DNA of 64,000 nucleotides from Pseudomonadota bacterium. GTDB lineage: Bacteria; Pseudomonadota; Alphaproteobacteria; Rhizobiales; Pleomorphomonadaceae. This document shows, one piece after another, positions 26,082 through 35,081 of the stretch. Made by a program: the position numbers and the translations under genes. Position 1 is the stretch's first letter. Each line of letters begins with the position of its first letter. Under the pieces are notes generated by a model. That model ran no database searches and was not told the origin of the DNA. It worked only from the letters and a program-made list of their open reading frames with translations. The DNA lies in contig JAEZHI010000034.1 in NCBI GenBank assembly GCA_023436885.1, positions 438,850-502,849 of the forward strand, written 5' to 3'.

Positions 26082-27407
26082 ATGCACCGACAGCATCGTC
26101 CCATTGTCTATGCCCGTTACTCCCGTATCGGGGCTTCGCGCCTTCGCCGCCAGATTCTCTTCCTGGCCGGCGGTATCGGCGTCGGTATCGCGGCCGTGCT
26201 GATGGCTCGCGCCGCCGATCTCGCCCAAGCCGCCTTCCGGGCCGGCACGGCGTCGTTTCATTGGCTGCCGCTTGTGGCCACTCCCGCCGGCTTTGCGTTG
26301 TCCTGCTTTCTCGCCCGTCGCCTTTTCCCCGGATCACAAGGCAGCGGCATCCCCCAGGTGATCGCAGCCCGCAAGCTGCCGCCGGCCGAGCCGTCCGGCC
26401 ATCTGGTGTCGCTTCGGATCGCCGGCGGCAAGATCCTGCTGATGCTGCTCGGCTTGCTGGTCGGCGGATCGCTCGGCCGCGAGGGCCCGACCGTTCAGGT
26501 AGGGGCCGCCATCATGCAGGCCGCCGGACGCCTTGCCTCGATCAATCGCTCGTCGCTGTTGCTGGCCGGTGGCGCGGCTGGTGTCGCCGCCGCCTTCAAC
26601 ACGCCGCTCGCCGGCATCGTCTTCGCCATAGAGGAACTGAGCCGTTCCTTCGACAGCAAGGCAAGCGGCATCGTCATCATGACGGTGATGCTCGCAGGCC
26701 TCACCGCCCAGATGCTGCTGGGCGACTATACCTATTTCGGCTCGTCCTATGTGACGCTGTCACAGGGGCTGGCGTGGGTTGCAGTTCCCGTTGTGGCGAT
26801 CGTTGGCGGCGCGCTCGGCGGCCTCTTCAACCGCTTCAACGTCGCGTGGTCGCGTGGATTGCCCGGCCCGGCCGGTGCTTTCATACGCAACCGGCCCGTG
26901 GTGACAGCCGGGCTTCTCGGCCTCCTGGTCGCTCTGCTCGGCTTTGCGTCGGGCAGCGATGTCAGTGGCACCGGCTATGAAGCGGCACGCATGGCCATCC
27001 ACCAGAGCCCAGCCGATATCGGCCTTTGGTACGGACCGGCAAAGCTGGTTGCCACGCTGGCTTCGACCCTCTCCGGCATTCCCGGCGGCATCTTCTCGCC
27101 ATCGCTATCGATCGGCGCCGGCCTGGGCCTCGATGTCGCACACTTTCTTGATGCCAACGCGGCCTCGGCCATCGCGCTCCTCGGCATGTGCGCGTATCTG
27201 GCCGGCGTGGTGCAGGCGCCCCTGACCTCCGTGGTGATCGTTCAGGAAATGACGCTCAACCATGCCATGCTACTGCCGCTGATGCTGGTGGCGCTGATTG
27301 CCGGCAAGGTGTCGAGCTTCATCGCCCCCGAAGGCGTCTATCACGCACTGACCCGCAACTTCGCCATCACGCCACCGTCAGCTGACTCGCCCCGCGACTC
27401 CAGCTAA
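26082..27407 (+). CDS. ClC-family chloride channel/transporter
   Basis: The 441-residue membrane protein shows the three ClC selectivity segments: GSGIPQV (87-93), GREGPTVQVGA with the gating Glu134, and SGIPGGIFSPSLSIGAGLG. About ten to twelve helices are visible and no CBS domains follow. Bacterial relatives exchange chloride for protons, for example in acid resistance. It is divergent from ssrA and followed 33 bases later by thyA. Confidence 0.93.
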   Translation: MHRQHRPIVYARYSRIGASRLRRQILFLAGGIGVGIAAVLMARAADLAQAAFRAGTASFHWLPLVATPAGFALSCFLARRLFPGSQGSGIPQVIAARKLPPAEPSGHLVSLRIAGGKILLMLLGLLVGGSLGREGPTVQVGAAIMQAAGRLASINRSSLLLAGGAAGVAAAFNTPLAGIVFAIEELSRSFDSKASGIVIMTVMLAGLTAQMLLGDYTYFGSSYVTLSQGLAWVAVPVVAIVGGALGGLFNRFNVAWSRGLPGPAGAFIRNRPVVTAGLLGLLVALLGFASGSDVSGTGYEAARMAIHQSPADIGLWYGPAKLVATLASTLSGIPGGIFSPSLSIGAGLGLDVAHFLDANAASAIALLGMCAYLAGVVQAPLTSVVIVQEMTLNHAMLLPLMLVALIAGKVSSFIAPEGVYHALTRNFAITPPSADSPRDSS

Positions 27408-27440
27408 TCTCTTCTGCCCCACACACCGTAACGGACCGTC

Positions 27441-28235
27441 ATGCAGCAGTATCTCGACCTCCTGAAGCTCATCCTCGACACCGGCACCCGCAAGGAGGAC
27501 CGCACCGGAACCGGCACGCTGTCGGTGTTCGGCCATCAGATGCGCTTCAACCTCGCGGACGGCTTTCCGCTGCTGACAACGAAGAAGCTGCACATCAAGT
27601 CGATCGTCCACGAACTGATCTGGTTTCTTCAGGGCGACACCAACATCAAGTACCTGAAGGACAACGGCGTCTCCATCTGGGACGAGTGGGCCGACGAGAA
27701 CGGCAACCTCGGCCCCGTCTACGGCCATCAATGGCGCTCCTGGCCGAAGCCGGATGGCGGCAGCATCGACCAGATCGCCGAAGTGCAGGAGACGATCCGC
27801 CGCAATCCCGATTCCCGGCGCATGATCGTCACCGCCTGGAATCCGGCCGACGTGCCGAAGATGGCCTTGCCCCCCTGCCATCTGCTCATCCAGTTCTACG
27901 TCGCGAACGGCCGCCTGTCCTGCCAGATGTACCAGCGCTCGGCCGACGTCTTCCTCGGCGTCCCGTTCAACATCGCCTCCTATGCGCTGCTTACCGCGAT
28001 GATGGCCAAGGCGACCGGTCTGGAACCAGGCGACTTCGTGCATACGCTGGGCGACGCGCATCTTTACAGCAACCATCTCGATCAGGCCCGGCTGCAGCTC
28101 ACCCGCGAGCCCCGCACCCTGCCCCGCCTGAAACTCGCCGAAGGGATAACCGACGTGCGCGATTTCCGGTTCGAGCACGTGACCATCGAAGACTATGATC
28201 CGCATCCACACATCAAGGCCGAGGTCGCCGTATGA
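27441..28235 (+). CDS. thyA: Thymidylate synthase
   Basis: ThyA methylates dUMP to dTMP using methylene-tetrahydrofolate. The 264-residue protein has the full family length and motifs, including RTGTGTLSVFGHQMRFNL, GPVYGHQWR and the nucleophile Cys146 in LPPCHLLIQFYV. Its by-product dihydrofolate is recycled by the DHFR encoded at 34054. The stop overlaps the next gene by four bases. Confidence 0.98.
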   Translation: MQQYLDLLKLILDTGTRKEDRTGTGTLSVFGHQMRFNLADGFPLLTTKKLHIKSIVHELIWFLQGDTNIKYLKDNGVSIWDEWADENGNLGPVYGHQWRSWPKPDGGSIDQIAEVQETIRRNPDSRRMIVTAWNPADVPKMALPPCHLLIQFYVANGRLSCQMYQRSADVFLGVPFNIASYALLTAMMAKATGLEPGDFVHTLGDAHLYSNHLDQARLQLTREPRTLPRLKLAEGITDVRDFRFEHVTIEDYDPHPHIKAEVAV

Positions 28236-29248
28236 GGAACCTGCCCGCCGCCGGGGTCGCCGCCTTGCTGGTGACCCTGCCCAATATGGCCCGCGCCAAT
28301 GACACCATGGCGGAGCTGGCCGCCGGCGGGCTGAACTTCGTTTACGCCGACGACGTCGCCATGCAGAGCGAGGATCTGTTCATCTCGCCCAAACAGGTGC
28401 GGGTCGACTACGTCTTCCACAATGGCGGCGATCATGACCGGACCACTGTCGTCGCCTTCCCGATGCCCGACATCGAGGGCGACGGCGATTTCATGGTGTC
28501 GGTTCCCAATCCGGACTCCGACAACTTCATGAACTTCTCGGTGTCCATCGACGGCAAGGACGTCATGCCGAACGTCGATCGTCACGCCTTCGCTGTCGAT
28601 GTCGACGTAACGAAGGAACTCAACGACCACAACATTCCGCTGCTGCCCTTCGGCGACGCCACCAGCCAGGCTCTGGGTGCGTTGCCCAAGGACATGATCG
28701 CCGACTGGATCGAACGTGGCATCATCATTCCCATGGAATATGATGATGGCAGTGGCTCGAAGACCAACTACGTCCCGGTGTGGAAGCTGAAGACCACCTA
28801 CTGGTGGCGGACGACCTTTCCGGCCGGCCATGACGTCAAGGTCGCCCACCGCTATAGCCCGAGCGTCGGCATGACCGCCGGCCTGAACTTCATCGGCGCC
28901 GATGAAAACGCTCCCTTCTCCGGCGATGATTTCGATCGCGAGAAGCAGCGCTATTGCTTTGACGATAATTTCATCAGGGCAGTCGCCAAGCGCATGGACG
29001 CCGCCCGGGCCGAGGACGGCTATCTGCAGGAGAGCTGGATTTCCTACGTTCTGACCACCGGTGCGAACTGGGGCGGCAACATCGGCCACTTCCATCTGAC
29101 GGTCGACAAGGGCGATACCAACGCGCTGATTTCCTTCTGTGGCGACGGCGTCAAGAAGACCGGCCCAACCACGTTTGAGCTGACTGCCGACGACTTCTAC
29201 CCAGAGCGCAACATCGACATAGCCCTGGTGACGCGCCCGACCGAATGA
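28232..29248 (+). CDS. DUF4424 family exported protein
   Basis: The 338-residue protein begins with a signal peptide (AGVAALLVTLPNMARA-ND) followed by DTMAELAAGGLNFVYADDVA and VDYVFHNGGDHDRTTVVAFP, the hallmarks of DUF4424. Members are periplasmic proteins of unknown role found in many proteobacteria. The start overlaps the thyA stop (ATGA), so translation is coupled. A two-way terminator follows at 29274-29301. Confidence 0.85.
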   Translation: MRNLPAAGVAALLVTLPNMARANDTMAELAAGGLNFVYADDVAMQSEDLFISPKQVRVDYVFHNGGDHDRTTVVAFPMPDIEGDGDFMVSVPNPDSDNFMNFSVSIDGKDVMPNVDRHAFAVDVDVTKELNDHNIPLLPFGDATSQALGALPKDMIADWIERGIIIPMEYDDGSGSKTNYVPVWKLKTTYWWRTTFPAGHDVKVAHRYSPSVGMTAGLNFIGADENAPFSGDDFDREKQRYCFDDNFIRAVAKRMDAARAEDGYLQESWISYVLTTGANWGGNIGHFHLTVDKGDTNALISFCGDGVKKTGPTTFELTADDFYPERNIDIALVTRPTE

Positions 29249-29273
29249 TCGGGTCTCGCAGGACCAAATGAAA

Positions 29274-29301
29274 GCGGCCGGCTCCAAATGGAACCGGCCG
29301 C
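29274..29301. terminator. Bidirectional terminator between DUF4424 and degP
   Basis: GCGGCCGGCTCC and GGAACCGGCCGC pair around AAAT with one mismatch. The hairpin lies between two converging genes and is bordered by short T-rich stretches on both sides. Confidence 0.65.
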
Positions 29302-29325
29302 TGTGGTTTCAGGCTGGCAAGGCCA

Positions 29326-30873
29326 TCAGTCGATCTTCACCGCGATGAAGCGCAGATCACCGCTGGCATTGGAGACCAGAAGCAGCGCCGACTTGCGGCC
29401 GGAAGCCTTCTGCTTGCTGACCACCTTCATCACGTCATCGGGCGACTTGACCTCTTCCTGCGCCACCTCGACGATCAGATCGCCGGTCGCGATGCCCTTC
29501 TCGGCAGCAGCGCTCGAGGCATCGACGCCGGTGACCACGACGCCCTTGAGGTCGGCGCCGATGTGATACTTGTCGCGAGCAGCGTCATCGAGCGCACCGA
29601 GCGTCAGGCCGAGAACCTTGGTCTGGTCCTTGGGTGGCTCGGCAGGCTTCTCTTCGGCCTTGGCGACAACCTTCTCGTCTTCCTGAAGCCGGCCGAGCGT
29701 AACGGGAAGCGTCAGCTCCTTGCCCTTGCGGATCAGCGTCAGCTGCACTTCCTTGCCGACCGGCGTGTTGGCAACCATCCGCGGCAGTTCGCGCATGGTC
29801 TTGATGGGATGCCCGTCGAAGGCGGTGATCACGTCACCCGGCTCGACCTTGGCAACCGCCGCCGGCCCACCCTCGGTAACGCCGGCCACCAGGGCACCCT
29901 GCGGCTTGTCGATGCCGAGGCTCTCGGCAAGGTCGTCGGTCACTTCCTGGATGTTGACGCCCAGCCAGCCGCGATGGGTCTCGCCGAACTCGCGCAGCTG
30001 GTCCACGACACCGACAGCGATTTCCGAGGGGATTGCAAAGCCGATGCCGATCGAGCCACCGGATGGGGAAATGATGGCGGTGTTGATGCCGATCACTTCG
30101 CCCTTTTCGTTGAATAGCGGGCCACCCGAGTTGCCTCGGTTGATCGCGGCGTCGGTCTGAAGATAGTTGTCGTAGGGACCTGAATTGATGTCGCGATTGC
30201 GCGCCGAGACGATACCGGTGGTCACGGTGCCACCGAGACCGAATGGATTGCCGATCGCCATCACCCAGTCGCCGACACGCATGTGCTCGCTGTCGCCGAA
30301 CTTGACGGCTGTGAGCGGCTTGTCCGGCTTGACCCGCAGCACGGCGAGGTCGGTCTTGGCGTCGTGACCGACCAACTCCGCCTTGAGCTTGGTGCCGTCG
30401 GAGAAGTTGGCGACGATCTCGTCGGCATCCTCGATCACGTGGTTGTTGGTGATGATGATACCCGAGGGATCGATCACGAAACCCGAGCCGAGCGACTGGA
30501 CCTTGTGCGGATCACCGCCGTCACCGCCGCCCTCGTCACCACCGTCGCCGTTATCGGCGCCATCGTCGCCACCGTTGTTGTCGCCCTTGTTCTTGCCGTT
30601 CTTGTCGAAGAACTCGTCGAAGAAATTCTGGAAAGGCGAACCCTCCGGCACCTGCGGCAGCGGCACCTGCCGCGTCTCCGCAACCGTCTGCGTGGTCGAG
30701 ATATTCACCACCGCACCGATCAGCTTCTCAGCCAGATCGGCAACCGACGCCGGTCCCTCGGCAGCGGCCGGCTCCGGCCCCGCAAGGGCGAGCGCCGCCG
30801 CCAGCGTCAGTGCCGCAAGGCCCGGTCCACGTCGCCAGCCGGCGCCCGGCACTGTCCTGATCCATGAGACCAT
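29326..30873 (-). CDS. DegP/Do-family periplasmic serine protease
   Basis: This envelope quality-control protease and chaperone has 515 residues. A basic N-terminus and hydrophobic segment end at PAAAEG (about residue 39) as a signal peptide. The trypsin-like domain has His145 (NNHVIED), Asp175 (KTDLAVLRV) and Ser249 (NRGNSGGPL). Two PDZ domains follow from about residues 290 and 425. The LA loop, residues 92-121, is an Asp/Gly/Asn-rich insert, unlike the Gln-rich loop of E. coli DegP. ATG at 30873 follows AGGAGAGGAAG. In related genomes this gene follows hflKC, as here. Confidence 0.95.
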   Translation of the reverse strand: MVSWIRTVPGAGWRRGPGLAALTLAAALALAGPEPAAAEGPASVADLAEKLIGAVVNISTTQTVAETRQVPLPQVPEGSPFQNFFDEFFDKNGKNKGDNNGGDDGADNGDGGDEGGGDGGDPHKVQSLGSGFVIDPSGIIITNNHVIEDADEIVANFSDGTKLKAELVGHDAKTDLAVLRVKPDKPLTAVKFGDSEHMRVGDWVMAIGNPFGLGGTVTTGIVSARNRDINSGPYDNYLQTDAAINRGNSGGPLFNEKGEVIGINTAIISPSGGSIGIGFAIPSEIAVGVVDQLREFGETHRGWLGVNIQEVTDDLAESLGIDKPQGALVAGVTEGGPAAVAKVEPGDVITAFDGHPIKTMRELPRMVANTPVGKEVQLTLIRKGKELTLPVTLGRLQEDEKVVAKAEEKPAEPPKDQTKVLGLTLGALDDAARDKYHIGADLKGVVVTGVDASSAAAEKGIATGDLIVEVAQEEVKSPDDVMKVVSKQKASGRKSALLLVSNASGDLRFIAVKID

Positions 30874-31618
30874 AGCAGGTCTTCCTCTCCTGGCGCGCAC
30901 CGCCAGGAAGCCTCAAAGCCCCGGGGCGGAACGCGGACACCAAAATACAAGGCGAAGCAAAGGCCTGAAGATCTTCACCTCGGACGGCGGCCAATTGGCC
31001 ATACCCAGCCCTCGGCCAAGTCATAATCCGTTTCACGGATGGAGACAAACCCCGCTTGCGACGCCGGAAACACTTCATCCTGAATCAGACTCTTAAGAAG
31101 GCCGCCCTTGAATCACTGCATGAATCCGCTCATCCACCTTATGTATCAAGCGCTTAGCCAGTTTTCCGGAATCTCCTGCAGAGCCTTCCTCTGGCTTTGG
31201 CCGCACCGCTTCGCTGGCGATTGAATGACCGCAGGGCGACAAAGAACGCTCCCATCCGGAGGAACATTTCTCGGCTTGATGGAAGATATCAGCGCCTCCG
31301 AACCGGGACCGCAACGGGCATGGAAAAGACAAGAGCATCAACCGATGACGCAAGCTGCGCAACATTGAGGGCCGGAGAAGTTTCCGGCGGTGCCGCCCGG
31401 CGAAAGGTGGTTACGAGCTGTCTCGTAACGGCCATGACCGACGAGCCAAAAGGACTTCACCTTGAATCAGATTGTGAAGATCGCGCAACCTGAATCAATC
31501 CGTGAAGATCGTAATTAAGACGGTAAATCAATGAATTACACGAATTCCCGGAATCTCTTGCAGAGGCTCCGGTGACGCCCTGGGATAACCATAGAGAGTC
31601 GAGAAGGCACGAGAGGCG
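30874..31618. other. Long intergenic region with tandem repeats upstream of degP
   Basis: No gene is supported. CYTGAATCA occurs four times in two pairs, at 31079 and 31107, and at 31461 and 31489, with exactly 28 bases between pair members. The second pair is a clear 28-base tandem repeat that also shares GTGAAGATCG. CCGGAATCTC-TGCAGAG also appears twice (near 31165 and 31547). These are candidate regulator sites or small repeats. Confidence 0.5.
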
Positions 31619-31807
31619 TCAACCGCCTCTCACCGCCCAGACGATGGCGACACCCACCGCCATCGCCGCGATGCCGCCGGTTCGCAGCCAGGAATCGGAG
31701 GCTTCGAGCATCTGTCGAATGCCTTTGCGCATCAGCGAAGGGGCTGCTGCATAGAGCAGCCCCTCGAGAACGGCCATCAGACCGACGGCAACCAGGAAGT
31801 CGTTCAA
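31619..31807 (-). CDS. DUF2065 family small membrane protein
   Basis: The 62-residue protein (NDFLVAVGLMAVLEGLLYAA, then LRTGGIAAMAVGVAIVWAV) has two transmembrane helices and matches DUF2065. Its function is unknown. The family regularly follows hflC in proteobacteria, and here it starts seven bases after the hflC stop, so it belongs to the hflKC operon. Confidence 0.9.
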   Translation of the reverse strand: MNDFLVAVGLMAVLEGLLYAAAPSLMRKGIRQMLEASDSWLRTGGIAAMAVGVAIVWAVRGG

Positions 31808-31814
31808 TGCGACC

Positions 31815-32732
31815 TCACGGCTGGACCTGGGCGGCCGGCGTGGTCACCTCCGGCAACGAGCCGGTCGGACCGCGGAAGTAGCGGAAGAACTCCGAGTCCG
31901 GCTTCAGCAGCATTGTCGTGCCGCTGGCGAGCGATGACGCGTATGCCTGCATCGAGCGATAGAACTCGAAGAAGCTGCGGTCGGCGCCATAGGCTTCCGC
32001 GTAGATGCGGTTGCGTTCGGCATCGCCCTCGCCGTGCAGGATGTCGGCGTCGCGCCGCGCTTCGGCCTGAAGCACGGTGGCCTGACGATCGGCCTCGGCA
32101 CGGATGCGGGCGGCTTCCTGCGTACCCTCGGCACGAAGTTCGGCTGCCTCGGCAAGACGCTCCGACCGCATGCGATCGTAGGTCTGTTCGAGAACGTTGT
32201 TCGGCAGCTCGGTGCGACGGATCCTGAGCTCGACGATGTCGATACCGAGATTGGCCGCTTCCGGACGAACGAAGTCTGCGACTTCCTTCATCATCGCTCC
32301 GCGTTCTTCGGACAGGGCGTCGCCGAACGAACGGGTGCCGTAGACGCGGCGCAAGGCCGAATCGAGACGCGTCCGCAGCCGCGTTTCGGCCACCGCCATG
32401 TTGCCGCTGACGCTTTCGCGGAAGGCACGGGCGTTGACGATGCGGTAGGCGGCGAAGGCGTCCACCACATACTGACGGCTGTCACGAACCTGAACGACGT
32501 TGTTGTCGATCTCGATCGTGTTGAGCCGCTTGTCGACGATCTGCACGGTGTCGACCATATTGGTCGGCAGCTTGAAGTAGATGCCCGGCTGGGTGATCAC
32601 ACGCTGGATTTCACCAAAGCGAAGCTGGATGGCCTGGTCGCGTTCCGTGACGATGAACGTCGATGAATAGACGATCAGGGCGATGACCACCAAGGCGATC
32701 AGGGTGAAGGGTAAGGCGATCGTGCGCATCAC
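31815..32732 (-). CDS. hflC: HflC, protease modulator
   Basis: The 305-residue protein has an N-terminal membrane anchor (LPFTLIALVVIALIVYSSTF) and an SPFH/band-7 domain (RDQAIQLRFGEIQRVITQPG), then a coiled coil rich in Ala, Glu and Arg (AAELRAEGTQEAARIRAEAD). With HflK it forms the periplasm-facing cage around the FtsH protease. The start overlaps the hflK stop by four bases. Confidence 0.96.
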   Translation of the reverse strand: MMRTIALPFTLIALVVIALIVYSSTFIVTERDQAIQLRFGEIQRVITQPGIYFKLPTNMVDTVQIVDKRLNTIEIDNNVVQVRDSRQYVVDAFAAYRIVNARAFRESVSGNMAVAETRLRTRLDSALRRVYGTRSFGDALSEERGAMMKEVADFVRPEAANLGIDIVELRIRRTELPNNVLEQTYDRMRSERLAEAAELRAEGTQEAARIRAEADRQATVLQAEARRDADILHGEGDAERNRIYAEAYGADRSFFEFYRSMQAYASSLASGTTMLLKPDSEFFRYFRGPTGSLPEVTTPAAQVQP

Positions 32733-33847
32733 TGGGCGGCTCCCGTAACGGAGGGGGTCGTCGGGCGCCCGACTTCGGGCAACGGCAGATAGGGCAGCAC
32801 GCCCTGCGTCGACCCGCTGTCGAGGATCACCTTATTGGTCTTGGAGAGCACGCCCTCCATGGTCTCGAGATAGATGCGCTCGCGCGTGATGTCGGGCGCT
32901 TTCACATACTGCTGGTAGACCGAGGTGAAGCGCTGCGCGCCACCGGTCGCCTCGGCAATGACCTGATCGCGGTAACCGAGCGCCGCCTCACGGATCTGCG
33001 ACGCCTCGCCGCGCGCCTCGCCGAGCCGCTTGTTGGCATAGGCCTGGGCGTCCTGCTTGAACTTGTCCTGGTCCTGCTGGGCACGCTGCACTTCGCCAAA
33101 GGCATCCTGCACCTCGAGCGGCGGATCGGCGCGCGTGACGTTGACGGCGGTGATCGTGATGCCGGCGTCATAGGAATCGAGCGTCTGCTGGATGCGCTCG
33201 CGAACGGCCGTCTGGGCCACCTCGCGGCCGGTCGTGCGGAACTCGTCGGCGCGGGTACGGCCGACCACTTCGCGCATGACCGACTCCGAAACCTTGCGGA
33301 CAATGTCCGGCTGGTCGCCGACACGGAACAGATATTTGACCGGGTCGGCAATGCGCCAGAGCACGGAGAACTCGACGCTGACGAGGTTCTGATCGCCCGA
33401 CAGCATGATCGAGTCCGTGCCGGCCGTCGCCGCACCGCCGATCACTTCCTGGTTCTCCTTGAGGAGAGCTGGAGTCTCGACCTGCTCGATCGGCCAGAAG
33501 GCGAAATGAATGCCCGGCTCGTTGAGCTCCGGCTTCACCTTGCCGAACAGGAGCTCGACGCCCACCTGGTCCGGCTGGACCACATAGATGCTCTCGTAAA
33601 GCCAGAAGCCGACGGCCGCGATGGCGATGAACGGCAGCGCCGTCATGAACCCAGTTGGTTCCGTCTGTCCGGGCCGGCCACCGCCGGGAAGGAGACGCCG
33701 GATCTTGTCCTGTCCACGCCGGAGCAATTCCTCGAGATCGGGGGGCTCATTACCGCCGCCGCCCTGCGGTCCCCGGGGCGGCTGCCCCCACGGTCCATTG
33801 CCGCCGCCTTTCCAGCCGCCGCCACCACTCTGATTGCTCCAGGGCAT
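32729..33847 (-). CDS. hflK: HflK, protease modulator
   Basis: The 372-residue partner of HflC has a Gly/Pro-rich cytoplasmic N-terminus (QSGGGGWKGGGNGPWGQPPR), a membrane helix near residues 68-88 (ALPFIAIAAVGFWLYESIYV) and an SPFH domain (QPDQVGVELLFGKVKPELNE), then an Ala/Arg/Glu coiled coil. It regulates FtsH. The 206-base gap to folA contains an imperfect leader hairpin (GGAGCGG and CCGCTCC, about 33880-33935). Confidence 0.96.
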   Translation of the reverse strand: MPWSNQSGGGGWKGGGNGPWGQPPRGPQGGGGNEPPDLEELLRRGQDKIRRLLPGGGRPGQTEPTGFMTALPFIAIAAVGFWLYESIYVVQPDQVGVELLFGKVKPELNEPGIHFAFWPIEQVETPALLKENQEVIGGAATAGTDSIMLSGDQNLVSVEFSVLWRIADPVKYLFRVGDQPDIVRKVSESVMREVVGRTRADEFRTTGREVAQTAVRERIQQTLDSYDAGITITAVNVTRADPPLEVQDAFGEVQRAQQDQDKFKQDAQAYANKRLGEARGEASQIREAALGYRDQVIAEATGGAQRFTSVYQQYVKAPDITRERIYLETMEGVLSKTNKVILDSGSTQGVLPYLPLPEVGRPTTPSVTGAAQ

Positions 33848-34053
33848 ATGGGTCCCTTCCTGCGAATATTAAAATCTGGAGCGGCCCTTGTCGATCAGGC
33901 CACTAGGCCCGACCGGGGAACCGCTCCGGCTTTATCTGGAGCGCGATCATAGGAGCCGAGGCCCCTGTCATCAATGCGCATACAGATGAAACGCCATTTG
34001 GGGTGCGAGGCATCGCCGATCAACCATCCGTGACCGATTCTTTCGGCGTGGTT

Positions 34054-34569
34054 TCAGAGACGCTTGATCCAGGTCTCGAAAGTCGCGTCGGCACTGTCGC
34101 GCTCGCTGCGGATCATCGGCTCACTGGCGTCCAGTCTCCACAAGGCCGGATCGATCGTCGGGAAGTGTGTATCCCCATCCGGCGTGGCGGCAATGCGCGT
34201 GACGAAAAGACGATCCGCCCGTTTGATGGTGGCGGCATAGAGGACGCCACCGCCTGCCACGACATAGGAAGACACACCCTTCTGAACAGCGCTCGCCTCG
34301 GCAGCCTTCAGGGCGGCATCGATGTCGGAAAGAACCGTCACGCCCTCGATGGAAAAGGACGTATCGCGCGACACCACGAAGGTCTCGCGCCCGGGCAGCG
34401 GTTTGCCGATCGACTCGAAAGTCTTGCGCCCCATCACCATGGGCCGGCCAAGCGTCAGCGCCTTGAAATGCTTGAGGTCGGTCGGCAGACGCCAGGGCAT
34501 GTCGCCCTCGCGGCCAATGACACCGTTTTCCGCCATGGCAACGACGATATCGAGAAGCGGTCGGCTCAC
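34054..34569 (-). CDS. folA: Dihydrofolate reductase
   Basis: The enzyme reduces dihydrofolate to tetrahydrofolate with NADPH. The 171-residue protein opens LLDIVVAMAENGVIGREGDM and continues PWRLPTDLKHFKALTLGRPM, with the acidic catalytic region replaced in this alignment by the typical Asp-equivalent in TDLKHF. VMGRKTFESIG follows. The start is GTG at 34569, five bases after AAGGAG, and it overlaps the stop of the acetyltransferase gene by four bases. It works with ThyA, encoded 6 kb away. Confidence 0.94.
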   Translation of the reverse strand: MSRPLLDIVVAMAENGVIGREGDMPWRLPTDLKHFKALTLGRPMVMGRKTFESIGKPLPGRETFVVSRDTSFSIEGVTVLSDIDAALKAAEASAVQKGVSSYVVAGGGVLYAATIKRADRLFVTRIAATPDGDTHFPTIDPALWRLDASEPMIRSERDSADATFETWIKRL

Positions 34570-35081
34570 GGGCACTCCTTGGCCAATTTTTCGATCGCCT
34601 CGCGCGTCATCCGCACCGGCACCCAGCTGTCGTTGAGCGGCGCGCCCATGGCCGCGTAGAAATCGATGGCCGACTTGTTCCAGTCGAGCACCGTCCACTC
34701 GAAGCGTCCCAGCCCTTCGTCAACGCAGCGCCGGGCTAGCCGGGCGAGCAAGGCCTTGCCGACCCCCTGCCCCCGCGCCGCGGGATCGACGAAGATATCC
34801 TCAAGATAGAGCCCATGACGGCCAAGGAAGGTGGAGAAGGAATAATACCACACGGCGATGCCTGCCGGCTGATCGCCGATGAAGCCGAGCTCGCAAAAGA
34901 CGCGCGGATTCTCTCCGAAGAAGGCAGCCGTATAGTCTGCCGGCGTCGCTACCATCTTCTCGGAGAGGTTCTCGTAGGCGGCCAGAGAGCGAATGAAGCC
35001 GGTGATGATCTCCACATCGTCGGGCGTGGCGGGACGGGTGGTGGGTTTCGGACGGCGATGGCGGCCGGATGGAGATCTCAT
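34566..35081 (-). CDS. GNAT-family N-acetyltransferase
   Basis: The 171-residue protein has the acetyl-CoA-binding motif A (LYLEDIFVDPAARGQGVGKA, then LLARLARRCVDEG) and FEWTVLDWNKSAIDFYAAMG, a pattern of the spermidine/diamine acetyltransferase-like branch. The natural substrate is unknown. It overlaps the AsmA stop upstream and the folA start downstream, so all three are translationally coupled. Confidence 0.92.
   Translation of the reverse strand: MRSPSGRHRRPKPTTRPATPDDVEIITGFIRSLAAYENLSEKMVATPADYTAAFFGENPRVFCELGFIGDQPAGIAVWYYSFSTFLGRHGLYLEDIFVDPAARGQGVGKALLARLARRCVDEGLGRFEWTVLDWNKSAIDFYAAMGAPLNDSWVPVRMTREAIEKLAKECP

Noticed and set aside
31093..31365. A 90-codon minus-strand frame upstream of degP
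   Set aside because: It overlaps the repeat-containing region, has odd composition and no motif.
33880..33935. A CCACTAG sequence in the hflK leader resembling the ends of the hairpin elements at 25.3 kb
   Set aside because: The rest of the element (inner stem, loop and four-base insert) is absent; the short match is probably chance.
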